Part shown: piece by piece, positions 1 through 8,880 of the stretch
How the letters are laid out: each line of letters begins with the position of its first letter
Numbering within the stretch: position 1 is the stretch's first letter
Assembly (NCBI GenBank): GCA_039812645.1
Contig: JBDIAV010000009.1
Coordinates: 3,118 to 67,117, forward strand
DNA length: 64,000 nt
From: Ancrocorticia sp039812645
Lineage (GTDB): Bacteria; Actinomycetota; Actinomycetes; Actinomycetales; Actinomycetaceae
Reading direction: 5' to 3'
Notes under the pieces: generated by a model
The model's input: the letters and a program-made list of their open reading frames with translations, nothing else
Told to the model about the DNA's origin: nothing
Database searches by the model: none
Translations under genes and position numbers: made by a program

Positions 1-38
1 GGCAAATTCGCGCGCAACTGATCGCACGCCGCAAGTGA
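1..38 (+). CDS. C-terminal end of an antitoxin gene, cut by the window edge
   Basis: An open frame enters from the left edge and ends at TGA 36-38, encoding the tail QIRAQLIARRK. Its stop overlaps the GTG start of the next gene as GTGA, the usual antitoxin-first arrangement of ParE/RelE-type pairs. The tail is too short for a family call; the antitoxin role is inferred from position and coupling. Confidence 0.5.
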   Translation, partial: QIRAQLIARRK

Positions 39-346
39 GGCTCCGCAAACGTGAGCACCCCGAAGCTTACGAAGAGCTCCTTGACGCGGCCAACTGGTAT
101 GACGATGAACAGCTAGGACTTGGCGAAGATTTCCTTGACGCCATCGAGGATTCTGTTGCCCAACTTCTTGACTGGCCAAACATTGCCCACGTCTACCCTG
201 GATGGAACCGGGAACCAGTAGTCCAGCAAAGAACGACGAAGACGTTTCCCTACCAAATCCTCTACTACATTGAGGACTCATATCTGGTGGTTGTCGCCTA
301 CGCTCACAACAGCCGCAAGCCTGGTTACTGGAAAGATCGAATCTGA
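35..346 (+). CDS. ParE/RelE-type toxin of a type II toxin-antitoxin system
   Basis: 103 aa, the normal size for the RelE/ParE toxin superfamily. Visible family features are the N-terminal helical pair (EAYEELLDAANWYDDE, then GLGEDFLDAIEDSVAQLL), a central strand with PYQILYYIE, and a C-terminal strand with VVVAYAHNSRKPGYWKDR. Family members inhibit gyrase (ParE) or cleave ribosome-bound mRNA (RelE); which applies here cannot be told from sequence. The GTG start overlaps the stop of the upstream frame, so translation is probably coupled to the antitoxin. No truncation or internal stop is visible. Confidence 0.8.
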   Translation: MRLRKREHPEAYEELLDAANWYDDEQLGLGEDFLDAIEDSVAQLLDWPNIAHVYPGWNREPVVQQRTTKTFPYQILYYIEDSYLVVVAYAHNSRKPGYWKDRI

Positions 347-449
347 CCTGGGGTGACCAGATCACTCCGAAACACCGCATGACCAGTGGAAACATGCTTG
401 CGAGAGCTTTCTCGATCACCGAAACCACTGACCAAAGAAATGACAGCAC

Positions 450-507
450 GGCAAAGGGTTGATAGCGCGGACACGGTCCAGGCCATCACTTCTTTGCCGC
501 GCTATCA
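450..507. repeat. Inverted repeat with two competing pairings in the 347-630 gap
   Basis: TGATAGCGCGG (460-470) pairs perfectly with CCGCGCTATCA (497-507). In addition GGCAAAG (450-456) can pair with CTTTGCC (492-498), which overlaps the second arm, so two mutually exclusive stems are possible. The rest of 347-630 shows no convincing gene; the short frames there are GC-driven. Confidence 0.4.
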
Positions 508-557
508 CGCGTTTGGAACGACGACGGCGCTGCGGCTAAGGTGCCTCGCAAGGTCAT

Positions 558-591
558 GGGGAGGAGGCCCACTTCGATGGGTCTCCTCCCC
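558..591. terminator. Terminator-like hairpin between convergent genes
   Basis: Fourteen-base arms GGGGAGGAGGCCCA (558-571) and TGGGTCTCCTCCCC (578-591), one G-U pair, loop CTTCGA. It lies 39 bp beyond the stop of the minus-strand ABC ATPase gene. Neither strand has a T-run after it, so it is either a T-less terminator or a transcript-stabilising stem. Confidence 0.55.
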
Positions 592-630
592 TACCTAGGC
601 TTGTCAACTTGTCTGCATCGCTCCAAAAAC

Positions 631-1368
631 CTAGACCGCGCTGAAGAACTCCAGGAATCGTGTGATTCGCGGGGTAGGGGCAGAGAAGAAAAGCTCCGGG
701 TCGCCATCGAACTCGATGTGACCGCCCTCGAGGAAGAGGATGCGGTCCGCGGTCTTACGAGCAAACCCCATATTGTGGGTCACCACGATGAGCGAATGAC
801 CCTCGCGAGCAAGCTGATCAAGAACGGCCGTCACTTCCAACTCCAGCTCGGGATCAAGCGCGGAGGTGGGCTCGTCACACAACAGATAGTCCGGGTTCAT
901 CGCAAGCGCGCGGGCGATCGCTACGCGCTGCTGTTGACCACCGGAGAGCTGGGCCGGGAAGCTATGCCCACGATCTCCCAAGCCAACCTTTTCCAGCAAG
1001 GACTGCGCCGTCTGACGAGCTTCCTCCTTGTTCGCCTTACCCGTGGATATAGGACCCAAAGTTACGTTCTCCGTGACTCGCAGATGTGGGAAGAGCTGGA
1101 AGTTCTGGAACACCATGGAGGAATGAGAACGCGCACGGCTCACCGCGGTGCGGCCCACTCGGCGCGAGAAATCAACGGTGATATCCGGAACTGACAGCGT
1201 ACCCGCTTGCGGGACCTCTAAGAGATTGAGGCAGCGAAGCAAGGTGGACTTTCCCGACCCCGAAGGGCCAAGAATGACCGTCGTTTCACCGGGATGAAAG
1301 GCAACGCTAACGTTATCGAGAACCGTCAGGGCACCAAAACTCTTAGTGACATCTTTTAGCTCAAGCAT
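631..1368 (-). CDS. Polar amino acid / cystine ABC transporter ATPase
   Basis: 245 aa, standard length for the GlnQ/HisP/TcyC family. Walker A GPSGSGKST is at residues 34-42, signature LSGGQQQR near 141, Walker B LLCDEPTSALD near 162 and the H-loop VTHN near 197; all are intact. It powers import through the adjacent permease and ends the operon PLP enzyme - binding lipoprotein - permease - ATPase. Only 8 bp separate it from the permease. Cystine is the favoured substrate because the first gene of the operon is a Cys/Met-metabolism enzyme, but that is inference. Confidence 0.93.
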   Translation of the reverse strand: MLELKDVTKSFGALTVLDNVSVAFHPGETTVILGPSGSGKSTLLRCLNLLEVPQAGTLSVPDITVDFSRRVGRTAVSRARSHSSMVFQNFQLFPHLRVTENVTLGPISTGKANKEEARQTAQSLLEKVGLGDRGHSFPAQLSGGQQQRVAIARALAMNPDYLLCDEPTSALDPELELEVTAVLDQLAREGHSLIVVTHNMGFARKTADRILFLEGGHIEFDGDPELFFSAPTPRITRFLEFFSAV

Positions 1369-1376
1369 GGGGATTC

Positions 1377-2042
1377 CTAACGCTGAACATACAGGGAGCT
1401 CTTCGCTTCAAGCTTGCTCTGCACGAAGGACAACAACGTGCAGATAAGGAGATAGATGGCAGCCACCTCGACGTACAGGATGAGCGGCTCATAGGTTGCC
1501 GAAGCAATCTGCTGGCCGGTCATAAAGAGATCCGTGATCGTGATGGTGCTGACGAGCGATGTGCCCTTAATGAGATCAATGAAATCGTTACTCAGCGGAG
1601 GCAACGCGATCCGAAATGCCTGTGGGGCAATGACTTTCCCAAACACCTGGACTTGCGTGAGATTGAGGGTGTACCCGGCTTCCCATTGGCCGTGCGGCAC
1701 GGAAACAATCGATGCCCGAATCGCCTCCGACGCATACGCCCCGGTATTGAGGCTGAGCGTCACGATCGCTGCCGTCCAGGCATCCAACACCACCCCAATC
1801 TTGGGCAGGCCAAAGAACACGATGAAGAGCTGCACGAGCAGTGGGGTGCCGCGGAAGACCCATACATATAACCAGCTCAACTGGCTGAGGACAGGCACTC
1901 GCGCGAACCGCGCGAGTGCCACGAGCGTCCCTAACACCAGCGCCAACGCAAAGGAAATCAGTGCGAGCGGAATCGTGGTCTTGATTGTAGCCGCGAGTAA
2001 TTGTGGAAAAGATTGAACCCAGAGTTCCCAAGCATGAGCCAT
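1377..2042 (-). CDS. Amino acid (probably cystine) ABC transporter permease
   Basis: 221 aa HisM/GlnP-type inner-membrane permease with about five hydrophobic segments. The motif FRGTPLLVQLFIVFFGLP is typical of the polar-amino-acid permease family, and the EAA coupling loop is visible around the segment TLNLTQVQVFGKVIAPQA. It starts 3 bp after the binding-protein stop and is followed at 8 bp by the ATPase gene, so the three subunits are co-transcribed. A single permease gene implies a homodimeric channel. Confidence 0.92.
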   Translation of the reverse strand: MAHAWELWVQSFPQLLAATIKTTIPLALISFALALVLGTLVALARFARVPVLSQLSWLYVWVFRGTPLLVQLFIVFFGLPKIGVVLDAWTAAIVTLSLNTGAYASEAIRASIVSVPHGQWEAGYTLNLTQVQVFGKVIAPQAFRIALPPLSNDFIDLIKGTSLVSTITITDLFMTGQQIASATYEPLILYVEVAAIYLLICTLLSFVQSKLEAKSSLYVQR

Positions 2043-2045
2043 GTC

Positions 2046-2903
2046 TTAACCCTCCGGTGAGATATCAATTCCCACGTACCGGTTGCTGATCTCGTCAACG
2101 GTTCCATCGTCTACGAGCTTCTTGATGGAAGCGTCAAGCTTGTTCTTCAGCTCGTCGTCGCCCTTCTCAAATAGGATGGAGCAGCACCCATCTTCGGTGG
2201 GGATTTCCTCGTCAAGGAGGCGGACACCCGCGTCGGGGTGCTGCTCGAAGTAGAGCGTGAAGGAGATGACATCATTGAGCGTGGCATCAGCGCGACCAGA
2301 GGTGACGAGTTCGATCGACTCCGCAAAGCCTCCGGTAGGGACAACTTCCGCACCCAAATCCTTGGCCTGGGTGGCATAGTTCGATGTGGGCGTCTGGGCA
2401 CTACGCTTACCCTTGAGGTCCGCGGGTGTCTGGATGTCCGAGTCCTCGGCAACCGCCGCCCGCGTCACCGCACGAGCGTACTGCGTCGAGAAATCGTACT
2501 TCTTCAGACGCTCCTCAGTGGGGTGAAGATTGTTGATGACAATATCGAACTTGTCCACGTCCACACCGGCAATCAGAGAATCCCACTTCGTCTCCACAAA
2601 CACGGGCTTCACACCCAAGTCCTTGGCGATCAGCTCGGCAATCTCCACCTCGATGCCCACGAGCTTGCCGCTATCGTCATGGAATGAGTAGGGCGGGAAC
2701 ACTCCTTCCAGACCCACACGAATCTCACCGGTGCGCTCAACACGCTCCCAGGCAGTTTCAGCCGATGAACCGGACGAACCGGTGGCCGACGATGTACCGG
2801 CGGACGCGCCGCCGTCGTTACTGGTATTGGAGCTACATCCAACGAGCAGGGCTGATGCAGCGGCGAGAGCGGCTACTTTGGTGGCAAATCTGTTGTGCTT
2901 CAT
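2046..2903 (-). CDS. Amino acid (probably cystine) ABC transporter substrate-binding lipoprotein
   Basis: 285 aa. The signal peptide ends in lipobox LLVGC (Cys23), followed by a Ser/Thr/Gly-rich linker, so the protein is anchored outside the membrane. The rest is an SBP family 3 domain: GEIRVGLEGVFPPYSFHDDSG is the usual first strand plus ligand loop, and IVINNLHPTEERLKKYDFS is the family signature. Binding-protein, permease and ATPase genes follow each other. Ligand identity is not readable; cystine is inferred from linkage to the PLP enzyme 17 bp upstream. Confidence 0.93.
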   Translation of the reverse strand: MKHNRFATKVAALAAASALLVGCSSNTSNDGGASAGTSSATGSSGSSAETAWERVERTGEIRVGLEGVFPPYSFHDDSGKLVGIEVEIAELIAKDLGVKPVFVETKWDSLIAGVDVDKFDIVINNLHPTEERLKKYDFSTQYARAVTRAAVAEDSDIQTPADLKGKRSAQTPTSNYATQAKDLGAEVVPTGGFAESIELVTSGRADATLNDVISFTLYFEQHPDAGVRLLDEEIPTEDGCCSILFEKGDDELKNKLDASIKKLVDDGTVDEISNRYVGIDISPEG

Positions 2904-2920
2904 TGTGTTTCCTCAGGGAT

Positions 2921-4069
2921 TCAGTTGGTGGTGGTAGGTGAAGCTGCCGCAAGTCCAGCAGCGAGGAGGTCGATGATGTCACGGGAATCTTCGATACCCA
3001 CGGCCAGTCGCAGCAGACCATCTGGGATCTGGGCAGCCGCCCGATCCTCGGCACTGAACGACTCATGGGTCATGTTTGCCGGCGTACAGATCAGCGACTC
3101 AACACCTCCAAGGCTTACGGCGTAACCGATGAAGCCAAGCGCGTCGAGGAACGCTATGCGATTGAGATCGGGAGCCAGCTCAAAGGAAATCACTGCACCG
3201 AGGCCGCGCGCCTGCCGCGCATGAATCTGGGCCTGCTCCGCGCTCCGACTGCCGGGGAAATTAACCGCCGTCACCTCGCTGCGGCTCTGCAAGAAATCGA
3301 TGACCTTGAGAGTGGTCTCCTGCTGCCGCTGAAGCCGCACGTCAAGAGTCTTGACACCTCGCAGCAGCGAATACGAATCAAACGGGCTAAGCGAAGGGCC
3401 AAACGTCTTCCGGAAGAACGTGACATCCTCGTGGATCGCGGCGTTATTAGTGACCACCAGCCCGGCCAACACATCACCGTGCCCGCCCAGATACTTTGTT
3501 GCCGAATAGACGACGACGTCAGCGCCCTCGTCCAACGGCCGCTGCAACAACGGTGTCATGAACGTGTTGTCGACGGCGAGGATCGCGCCCCGAGCGTGAG
3601 TAACCCGCGCGATATGAGCAATATCGAAGACTTCGAGCGTAGGGTTAGCAGGTGTCTCGATGAATACGAGGGCGACATCGTCGCCAATATCCTCGGGACG
3701 GAGTTCGTTGGGATTATCAAGAAAATCGAACGAAATGCCCTGCTGAGGGAAGTAGCGGGTGACGTAGCGGTAGGTGCCGCCGTAAAGACTGCGCGAAAGC
3801 AGCACCTTGTCGCCCGGCTTGAGCCGCGAGAACACCGCAGCCGTGGCCGCCATTCCGGTGGACGTGAGCGCCGCGTGCGAAGCATCCTCGATACTAGCCA
3901 AGAGCTTCTCGGCCGCGTTCCGCGTAGGATTGCCACCCCGCTGGTACACGAATTCTCCAAACGAGCCATCGGTGGGCTGAAGGAACGTGGAAGAGAGCTG
4001 GATAGCAGGGACCACACCACCATCCGATGAATGGCCGGAGCCGTGAATGAGCCTGGAGCTGAGACGCAT
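2921..4069 (-). CDS. Cystathionine gamma-synthase/lyase-type PLP enzyme
   Basis: 382 aa Cys/Met-metabolism PLP enzyme. The PLP lysine lies in SATKYLGGH, the phosphate-binding segment STGMAATAAVF and the active-site loop YQRGGNPTR are present, and SLGGVESL lies near the C-terminus. The start is set at the ATG preceded by AAAAGGACTCAC (Shine-Dalgarno AAGGA); the frame stays open upstream to 4204 but without a ribosome site. Family members make or split cystathionine, or release thiocysteine from cystine. First gene of an operon with the amino-acid importer, so uptake and cleavage of cystine is the likely joint task. Lyase versus synthase cannot be decided here. Confidence 0.88.
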   Translation of the reverse strand: MRLSSRLIHGSGHSSDGGVVPAIQLSSTFLQPTDGSFGEFVYQRGGNPTRNAAEKLLASIEDASHAALTSTGMAATAAVFSRLKPGDKVLLSRSLYGGTYRYVTRYFPQQGISFDFLDNPNELRPEDIGDDVALVFIETPANPTLEVFDIAHIARVTHARGAILAVDNTFMTPLLQRPLDEGADVVVYSATKYLGGHGDVLAGLVVTNNAAIHEDVTFFRKTFGPSLSPFDSYSLLRGVKTLDVRLQRQQETTLKVIDFLQSRSEVTAVNFPGSRSAEQAQIHARQARGLGAVISFELAPDLNRIAFLDALGFIGYAVSLGGVESLICTPANMTHESFSAEDRAAAQIPDGLLRLAVGIEDSRDIIDLLAAGLAAASPTTTN

Positions 4070-4493
4070 GTGAGTCCTTTTCTGGCGATATTTGGGAGCG
4101 TGTGGTTGTAAGTTCTCCGTGGCTTGCGAGAGACCTACAGCAATGTGAAGCGATTTTGGGTGCAATAAATAAAGGCCCTGAGTCGGGGATCCACAGAACC
4201 ACAACTCAGCAGTGCAGGTTCCTTGTTTCTATGAGACCCGCGGGCTAGCAGTCCCCCAATACGGAGGAGCGTTACGCGTACATTCGGTGACAACACATGG
4301 AGCGGCTAGGCACCATCGCGGCGGCACGTCCCAGGGTCATCATGTAACTCATGCTGGCAGTCTATTCGGCGCCGTTCCCATCCTGCGCAAACAATCCAAT
4401 AGGTGGACAACCTATTGGGTTAGTGGGTATTTCTATCTTGTGTGTGGATCGCGAAGGGCATCATCACTCCATACAAAAGTTCAGTCACCCAGA
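4070..4493. other. 424-bp intergenic region, no gene supported
   Basis: It lies between the SNF2 gene stop and the PLP-enzyme start, both on the minus strand, so it must contain the operon promoter. Two overlapping plus-strand frames (4212-4694 and 4351-4755) run into the SNF2 gene antisense and have repeat-driven composition; they are not supported. No SAM or T-box riboswitch core was recognised. The only clear structure is the hairpin at 4393-4421. Confidence 0.5.
4393..4421 (-). terminator. Hairpin downstream of the SNF2 gene
   Basis: CCAATAGGT (4396-4404) pairs perfectly with ACCTATTGG (4410-4418) around GGACA, and the arms extend to 12 bp with one G-U. On the minus strand the stem is followed by TGTTT. 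It sits about 75 bp after the SNF2 stop, so a terminator is the simplest reading; an operator for the upstream operon is the alternative. Confidence 0.5.
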
Positions 4494-7400
4494 TCAACTG
4501 AGCAACATCCGCAGATCCTCGGCAGAAAGCTTTGCTCCCCCAACCACGGGTGCAGCGGAACGGTCGACAACTCCCGCATTAACGGCGCCGGAATCCATGC
4601 TGCCACCAGCAGCACCAGCAGATACACCAGAAACACCGAAACCAGTGGCCGCGGCATCAGAACCGGCACCAGAACCAGCACCAGAACCAGCTGAAACCCC
4701 AGCCACGTCGTCACTTGCAAGAACCCCCGCGATCAGCTGCCGCTTGGAGTCCTGAAGTGCCAGCACCTTCTCCTCGATCGTGTTCTGCGAGACGAGCCGG
4801 TACACGTGCACGGCACGCGTCTGTCCGATGCGATGCGTGCGGTCCACGGCCTGCTCCTCGACGGCCGGGTTCCACCACGGGTCGGTGATGACAACGTAGT
4901 CGGCCATCGTGAGATTGAGGCCCACTCCGCCAGCCTTGAGACTAATGAGGAACACCGGCGCGTCACCCTCGGCAAACCCCTCGATAACAGCGCGGCGATT
5001 GGTGGTCGAGCCGTCAAGATAGGCATAGGCGATTCCCTCCTCCGCGAGCCGAGCGGCGATCGAACGCAAGTAACGTGTGAACTGGCTGAATACCAGCGTT
5101 CGGTGCCCTTCCTCGCTCGCTTCCTGCAACAGTGGAAGAAGCGTCTCCAACTTCGAGGACGGCGCCGTCGACCCCTCATCTACCAACGCCGGGTCAATCG
5201 ACAACTGCCGCAGGCGTGTCAGCGCGGACAACACTTCCACCCGGTTGTGGTCGAGGTCGTCAGCAAGGTGCAACACCCGCTGGCGTTCGCGCTGCAACTG
5301 CCTGTCGTACAAGCGCCGATGCGCGGGAGCCAGCTCAATCTCAATGATCTGCTCCTGCTTCTCCGGCAACTCAGACGCAACCGCCCGCTTCGTGCGGCGC
5401 AGCAGGAATGGCGCAATGCGACGGCGCAACAGCGCAAGAACCTGACCGGCGTCGCTCGCGCCCTTCTCTACCGGCTTTTGCACGTTCTCACGGAACTGCT
5501 TCGCATTACCCAGCAGGCCCGGTGCAACCAGTGCAAACATCGCCCACAGCTCGCTGAGATTGTTCTCCATCGGGGTTCCGGTGATCGCGTACACCACCGG
5601 CGCCCCAACCTTAACGAGCGAGCTAAACGTCTTCGACGCCGGATTCTTCGCCTGCTGCGCCTCATCCAACACCATGCCCACAGGCCGCAGCGCCGCGTAA
5701 TCCTCGTACTCCAGCCGCAGCAACGTGTACGAGGTAATAAGAATGTCCACGTCGTGCGCGAGCGCGGCGAGTTCGGCCCCACGCCGCTTGCGGGTCGCGT
5801 CCACGGTGGCCACACGCAGTCCGGGTGTGAACTTGCGCGCCTCGGCAGCCCAGTTGGCGACGACAGACGTCGGGGCGACGACGAGCCACGGTCCGGTTGC
5901 TTGGCCGGTTGCGCGGTCGGTCGCCTGAACGGTTACCTCCGAGCCGAAGGAACGATTCGCAGCGCCAGAAGGCGCCACCGAGGCGGCACCACCGGACACC
6001 GCCAACGCAGCATCATCAGGCGACGCAAACCTACCCGCACCCGCATCCGCACCCGCATCCGCACCCGCACCCGCACCCGCACCCGATCGTGAACCAGAAC
6101 GAGACGAATTCGCCGAGCGTCGAACCTCAGCCCCGGCCAAGGCGCTCTGTTCCCGCTCATCCTGAATCATGGCAAGGGTCTGGACGGTTTTTCCGAGACC
6201 CATATCGTCGGCCAGTACCGCACCGAGCCCGGAGCGCCGCAGGCCCGCCAGCCACTCGAAACCCGTCTTCTGGTAAGGACGAAGCTTGGCGATGAGGCCG
6301 GAAGGGATCGGTGCAGGTTTCGGAGGGTCGATCACAGCGCGTTTCATGGCATCAAACCACGCGTTGGACGCGCTCTCCACCACGTCGAGGGTCAACAAGT
6401 CTTCCCACCACGAGGTGCGCACGCGCGGCACTCGCAGCCCGGAACGCTTGCGGTCATTAAGAAGCCGCGCTTCAGCCAGGAGCTCGCGCAACCGTTTCAG
6501 CTCCGGAATATCAAGGCGCACATATTCGCCGGACGGAAGGAACAGCACCTCATCCTTACGTGTCAATGCTGTGAGCAGCACGGGCATGGGGATCTCGTGG
6601 TCTCCCACCTTCATCGTGACGTTAAGATCCAGCCAATCCCTGGTACCACCCTCGCCCAGGCCCACATCAAGCTGGACGGACGGCGTCGGTGCCGCATGGA
6701 ACCGCAGAATCTCGCCAACTTCATCTACGGTGACACCCAGTTCCGCAAGCCGCGGGGCGACGTCGTCGACAAAACGCACCACGTCGATCCCCTGTAGTTC
6801 ACAGTCCTGTCGGGGGAAGCGAGCGTTGGAGATGCCCCTGCTCAGGGCGAGGTCGCGCGCTGCCCACGATGCCGCCGGCGACTCATCAAGGGCCGTGGGA
6901 ACCACGCTTAACACCGCGCCAACCTGCGCCAGCTGCATCGCTTCTTCGGCGAAGTTCCGTCGACTTTCGCGCGGATCTGGGATCAACTGACGGCGCTTCT
7001 TCTGACGCACGTGCTCCTTACGCGCGCGCTCCGATTCGTTCTCCATCGCCTGAAGAATTGGCTGGAATTGTGAGAACTCCGGTCCCATTGTGGACAGTGT
7101 CGGCATCTTCGCGGGGAGCATCGAGCCGCCCGATCGCAGCACATCGAGCGCGGCGGAATCACGCCCCCACGACCAGTGCAGCACTGCGCGCGGCGCCACT
7201 CCCGTTTTAACGCTGGGCGTTAACGCCATGGCAAGATGGAGAGTCGCGTCCTTGACGGGTGGCGGCACGTAACTCTCTCCAGGCGACGTCCATCCCACCC
7301 GTGAGATCAGAGGGAGGAGCTCCTCCTCAAAGCGCGCCCTATCCTCGGCGGGCACATGGACGCCGTCGCGTTGATTCGAGAGCCGCAACCAGTGCGACGC

Positions 7401-8510
7401 CACCGGGGCCTCGAGGCGAGCAAGCCGGATAGTCCCATCCTTGCGCCAAGCCAAACCATGGAAGGGGTGCCCGATCCGGACCGGGTCACTGCCCTCATCC
7501 AGGGCCGAGTGGAAGAGTTCGGCCTTGATCGTCAGGCCGTTTTTGTGGGAGGCAGGTTGCTCAGAAGAGCCAGGATGCTCGCGGGACTCGTGGTGGCTAT
7601 GGGATTCCAACGGATCAAGCAGGTCGACACCCGTTGAGTCCTCACGAATAGTGACATCCGCACGTGCCGCCTCTGGCTCCAGCTCCACCGGCTCCCACGT
7701 CTTATTCTCAAGAAGCTGCACTCCCGAATCGACGATCTCACGTAGCGTCGGCCATAACGCCGCGCTACTAATATCCGAAATCCGGATCCACTGGCCATCG
7801 AAACCGTACGCCGCCGTCGACCCTTGTAGCGCCACAAGATCCAACAGCGCATTCGCCTGTCGGGGGTCCGCAGAATAGACGCCCGAATTGACGAGCTTCT
7901 TCCAGGTCACCTCCGTGGTGATCCACGCGGAGCGCCGCCCCGGGCTGACGGGCCGCATACGCACGCTACCCCTCGATCCCAACTCCCAACGCCCCGAAGG
8001 CGAGAACATGGCGCGGCGAGGGGCGCCGTCGTCGAAACTATGTGGTTCCTCCAACTCCACCGCGAGCGCGATACGCAGGTACTCGTCGGTTTCGCCAAAG
8101 ATGCTGTCGAGGGTTTCTTTCCATTCATCAGGACGACGACGAGGCGCGCCACCGTGTTGACGCGCCTCCAGTTCGAGGATGAGAAGGGAGACCGCATGCT
8201 TACAATTCCAGCCGACAGGGCAACTACACAGGCCGCGCATCTGCTTGACCACGCCGTTGCGGGACATCTGGAAATCGACCTCGACCGAGTACGTTTCACC
8301 GCGGGCACCTCGTGAAACTCCTGACACCCAATTGGTGACGCGGCGGTCGCGCTGGCCGGGATACGGCTCTTTCGCGTCCGGGTTGGCGGGCTCCGAACGC
8401 ACAATCATCGTGCGTCCTTCGCTAGCGTAGGTGGAGCCGCGCGTGAACGTGGGAGCACCAACGAGCCCCACTAATTCCACCGGTCCACGCATGACAGCCA
8501 TCGTACGCAA
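4494..8510 (-). CDS. SWIM zinc-finger SNF2/RapA-type DEAD/H helicase
   Basis: 1338 aa. A SWIM zinc-binding motif (CSCPVGWNCKH, about residues 95-106) is followed by a long middle region and a C-terminal SNF2 ATPase. Helicase motif I is LADDMGLGKT (about 765), motif II DEAQ (about 950), and the helicase C domain ends with the HRIGQ motif (about 1226). Such bacterial HepA/RapA-like proteins translocate on DNA and are proposed to remodel nucleic-acid-protein complexes. Unusual: a roughly 100-residue Ser/Gly/Ala/Asp-rich insert between motifs I and Ia, encoded by hexanucleotide repeats (6033-6085), and a second Gly/Ser/Ala-rich tract near the C-terminus (4589-4692). No operon partner is evident. 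Confidence 0.9.
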   Translation of the reverse strand: MRTMAVMRGPVELVGLVGAPTFTRGSTYASEGRTMIVRSEPANPDAKEPYPGQRDRRVTNWVSGVSRGARGETYSVEVDFQMSRNGVVKQMRGLCSCPVGWNCKHAVSLLILELEARQHGGAPRRRPDEWKETLDSIFGETDEYLRIALAVELEEPHSFDDGAPRRAMFSPSGRWELGSRGSVRMRPVSPGRRSAWITTEVTWKKLVNSGVYSADPRQANALLDLVALQGSTAAYGFDGQWIRISDISSAALWPTLREIVDSGVQLLENKTWEPVELEPEAARADVTIREDSTGVDLLDPLESHSHHESREHPGSSEQPASHKNGLTIKAELFHSALDEGSDPVRIGHPFHGLAWRKDGTIRLARLEAPVASHWLRLSNQRDGVHVPAEDRARFEEELLPLISRVGWTSPGESYVPPPVKDATLHLAMALTPSVKTGVAPRAVLHWSWGRDSAALDVLRSGGSMLPAKMPTLSTMGPEFSQFQPILQAMENESERARKEHVRQKKRRQLIPDPRESRRNFAEEAMQLAQVGAVLSVVPTALDESPAASWAARDLALSRGISNARFPRQDCELQGIDVVRFVDDVAPRLAELGVTVDEVGEILRFHAAPTPSVQLDVGLGEGGTRDWLDLNVTMKVGDHEIPMPVLLTALTRKDEVLFLPSGEYVRLDIPELKRLRELLAEARLLNDRKRSGLRVPRVRTSWWEDLLTLDVVESASNAWFDAMKRAVIDPPKPAPIPSGLIAKLRPYQKTGFEWLAGLRRSGLGAVLADDMGLGKTVQTLAMIQDEREQSALAGAEVRRSANSSRSGSRSGAGAGAGADAGADAGAGRFASPDDAALAVSGGAASVAPSGAANRSFGSEVTVQATDRATGQATGPWLVVAPTSVVANWAAEARKFTPGLRVATVDATRKRRGAELAALAHDVDILITSYTLLRLEYEDYAALRPVGMVLDEAQQAKNPASKTFSSLVKVGAPVVYAITGTPMENNLSELWAMFALVAPGLLGNAKQFRENVQKPVEKGASDAGQVLALLRRRIAPFLLRRTKRAVASELPEKQEQIIEIELAPAHRRLYDRQLQRERQRVLHLADDLDHNRVEVLSALTRLRQLSIDPALVDEGSTAPSSKLETLLPLLQEASEEGHRTLVFSQFTRYLRSIAARLAEEGIAYAYLDGSTTNRRAVIEGFAEGDAPVFLISLKAGGVGLNLTMADYVVITDPWWNPAVEEQAVDRTHRIGQTRAVHVYRLVSQNTIEEKVLALQDSKRQLIAGVLASDDVAGVSAGSGAGSGAGSDAAATGFGVSGVSAGAAGGSMDSGAVNAGVVDRSAAPVVGGAKLSAEDLRMLLS
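6033..6085. repeat. Tandem hexanucleotide tract inside the SNF2 gene
   Basis: About nine copies of CCCGCA / TCCGCA, encoding an alternating Gly-Ala/Asp-Ala run in the helicase insert. Whole hexamers keep the frame when copies are gained or lost, so the linker length may vary among strains. Confidence 0.85.
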
Positions 8511-8880
8511 ATGGCGGCTCTAGGTGCCAACCACCGGGACGAGATCATGCGCCCAGCCGAATAGATGGACGACCGATTGATGGCGGTATCTGTGAGCGGT
8601 CGTTTTCCTGGGGTCGAAGGAACATCTGGTTCCTGCGATCTGCTTCGTTGATCGTAGGAACCACGAAGTGCAGAGTTTGCACACGACGCCTTGGCAAATA
8701 TCGGCAACCTTGTGTATAAATCCTTCACCCGGTGGAACCTTGCGACATCGCACGAGCATCGTGGGGAGCACAGCCCTCAAGCCGCCAGCCGAATTCTCTC
8801 GCGCAGGTGCGAATGCCACCAGATAATGGAGGAAGCGGAACAGATCCAATCTCCGAATTCACAGCAGAAAGGTGGCCATC
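8511..8880. other. Divergent intergenic region between SNF2 and DUF4342 genes
   Basis: 370 bp that must hold the SNF2 promoter (minus) and the DUF4342 promoter (plus). A TATAAA element occurs near 8713. Short frames crossing the region on both strands lack ribosome sites. No strong inverted repeat or riboswitch-like structure was found. Confidence 0.4.

Noticed and set aside
4070..4393. SAM or T-box riboswitch upstream of the Cys/Met PLP enzyme
   Set aside because: Expected from the enzyme class, but neither conserved core could be found on the minus strand.
4212..4755. Two long plus-strand frames antisense to the end of the SNF2 gene
   Set aside because: Thr/Ser/Pro-rich composition comes from the repeat tract on the other strand; no ribosome site and no family pattern.
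6033..6085. Regular repeat resembling a CRISPR or minisatellite
   Set aside because: The 6-bp units have no spacers and encode part of the helicase linker.
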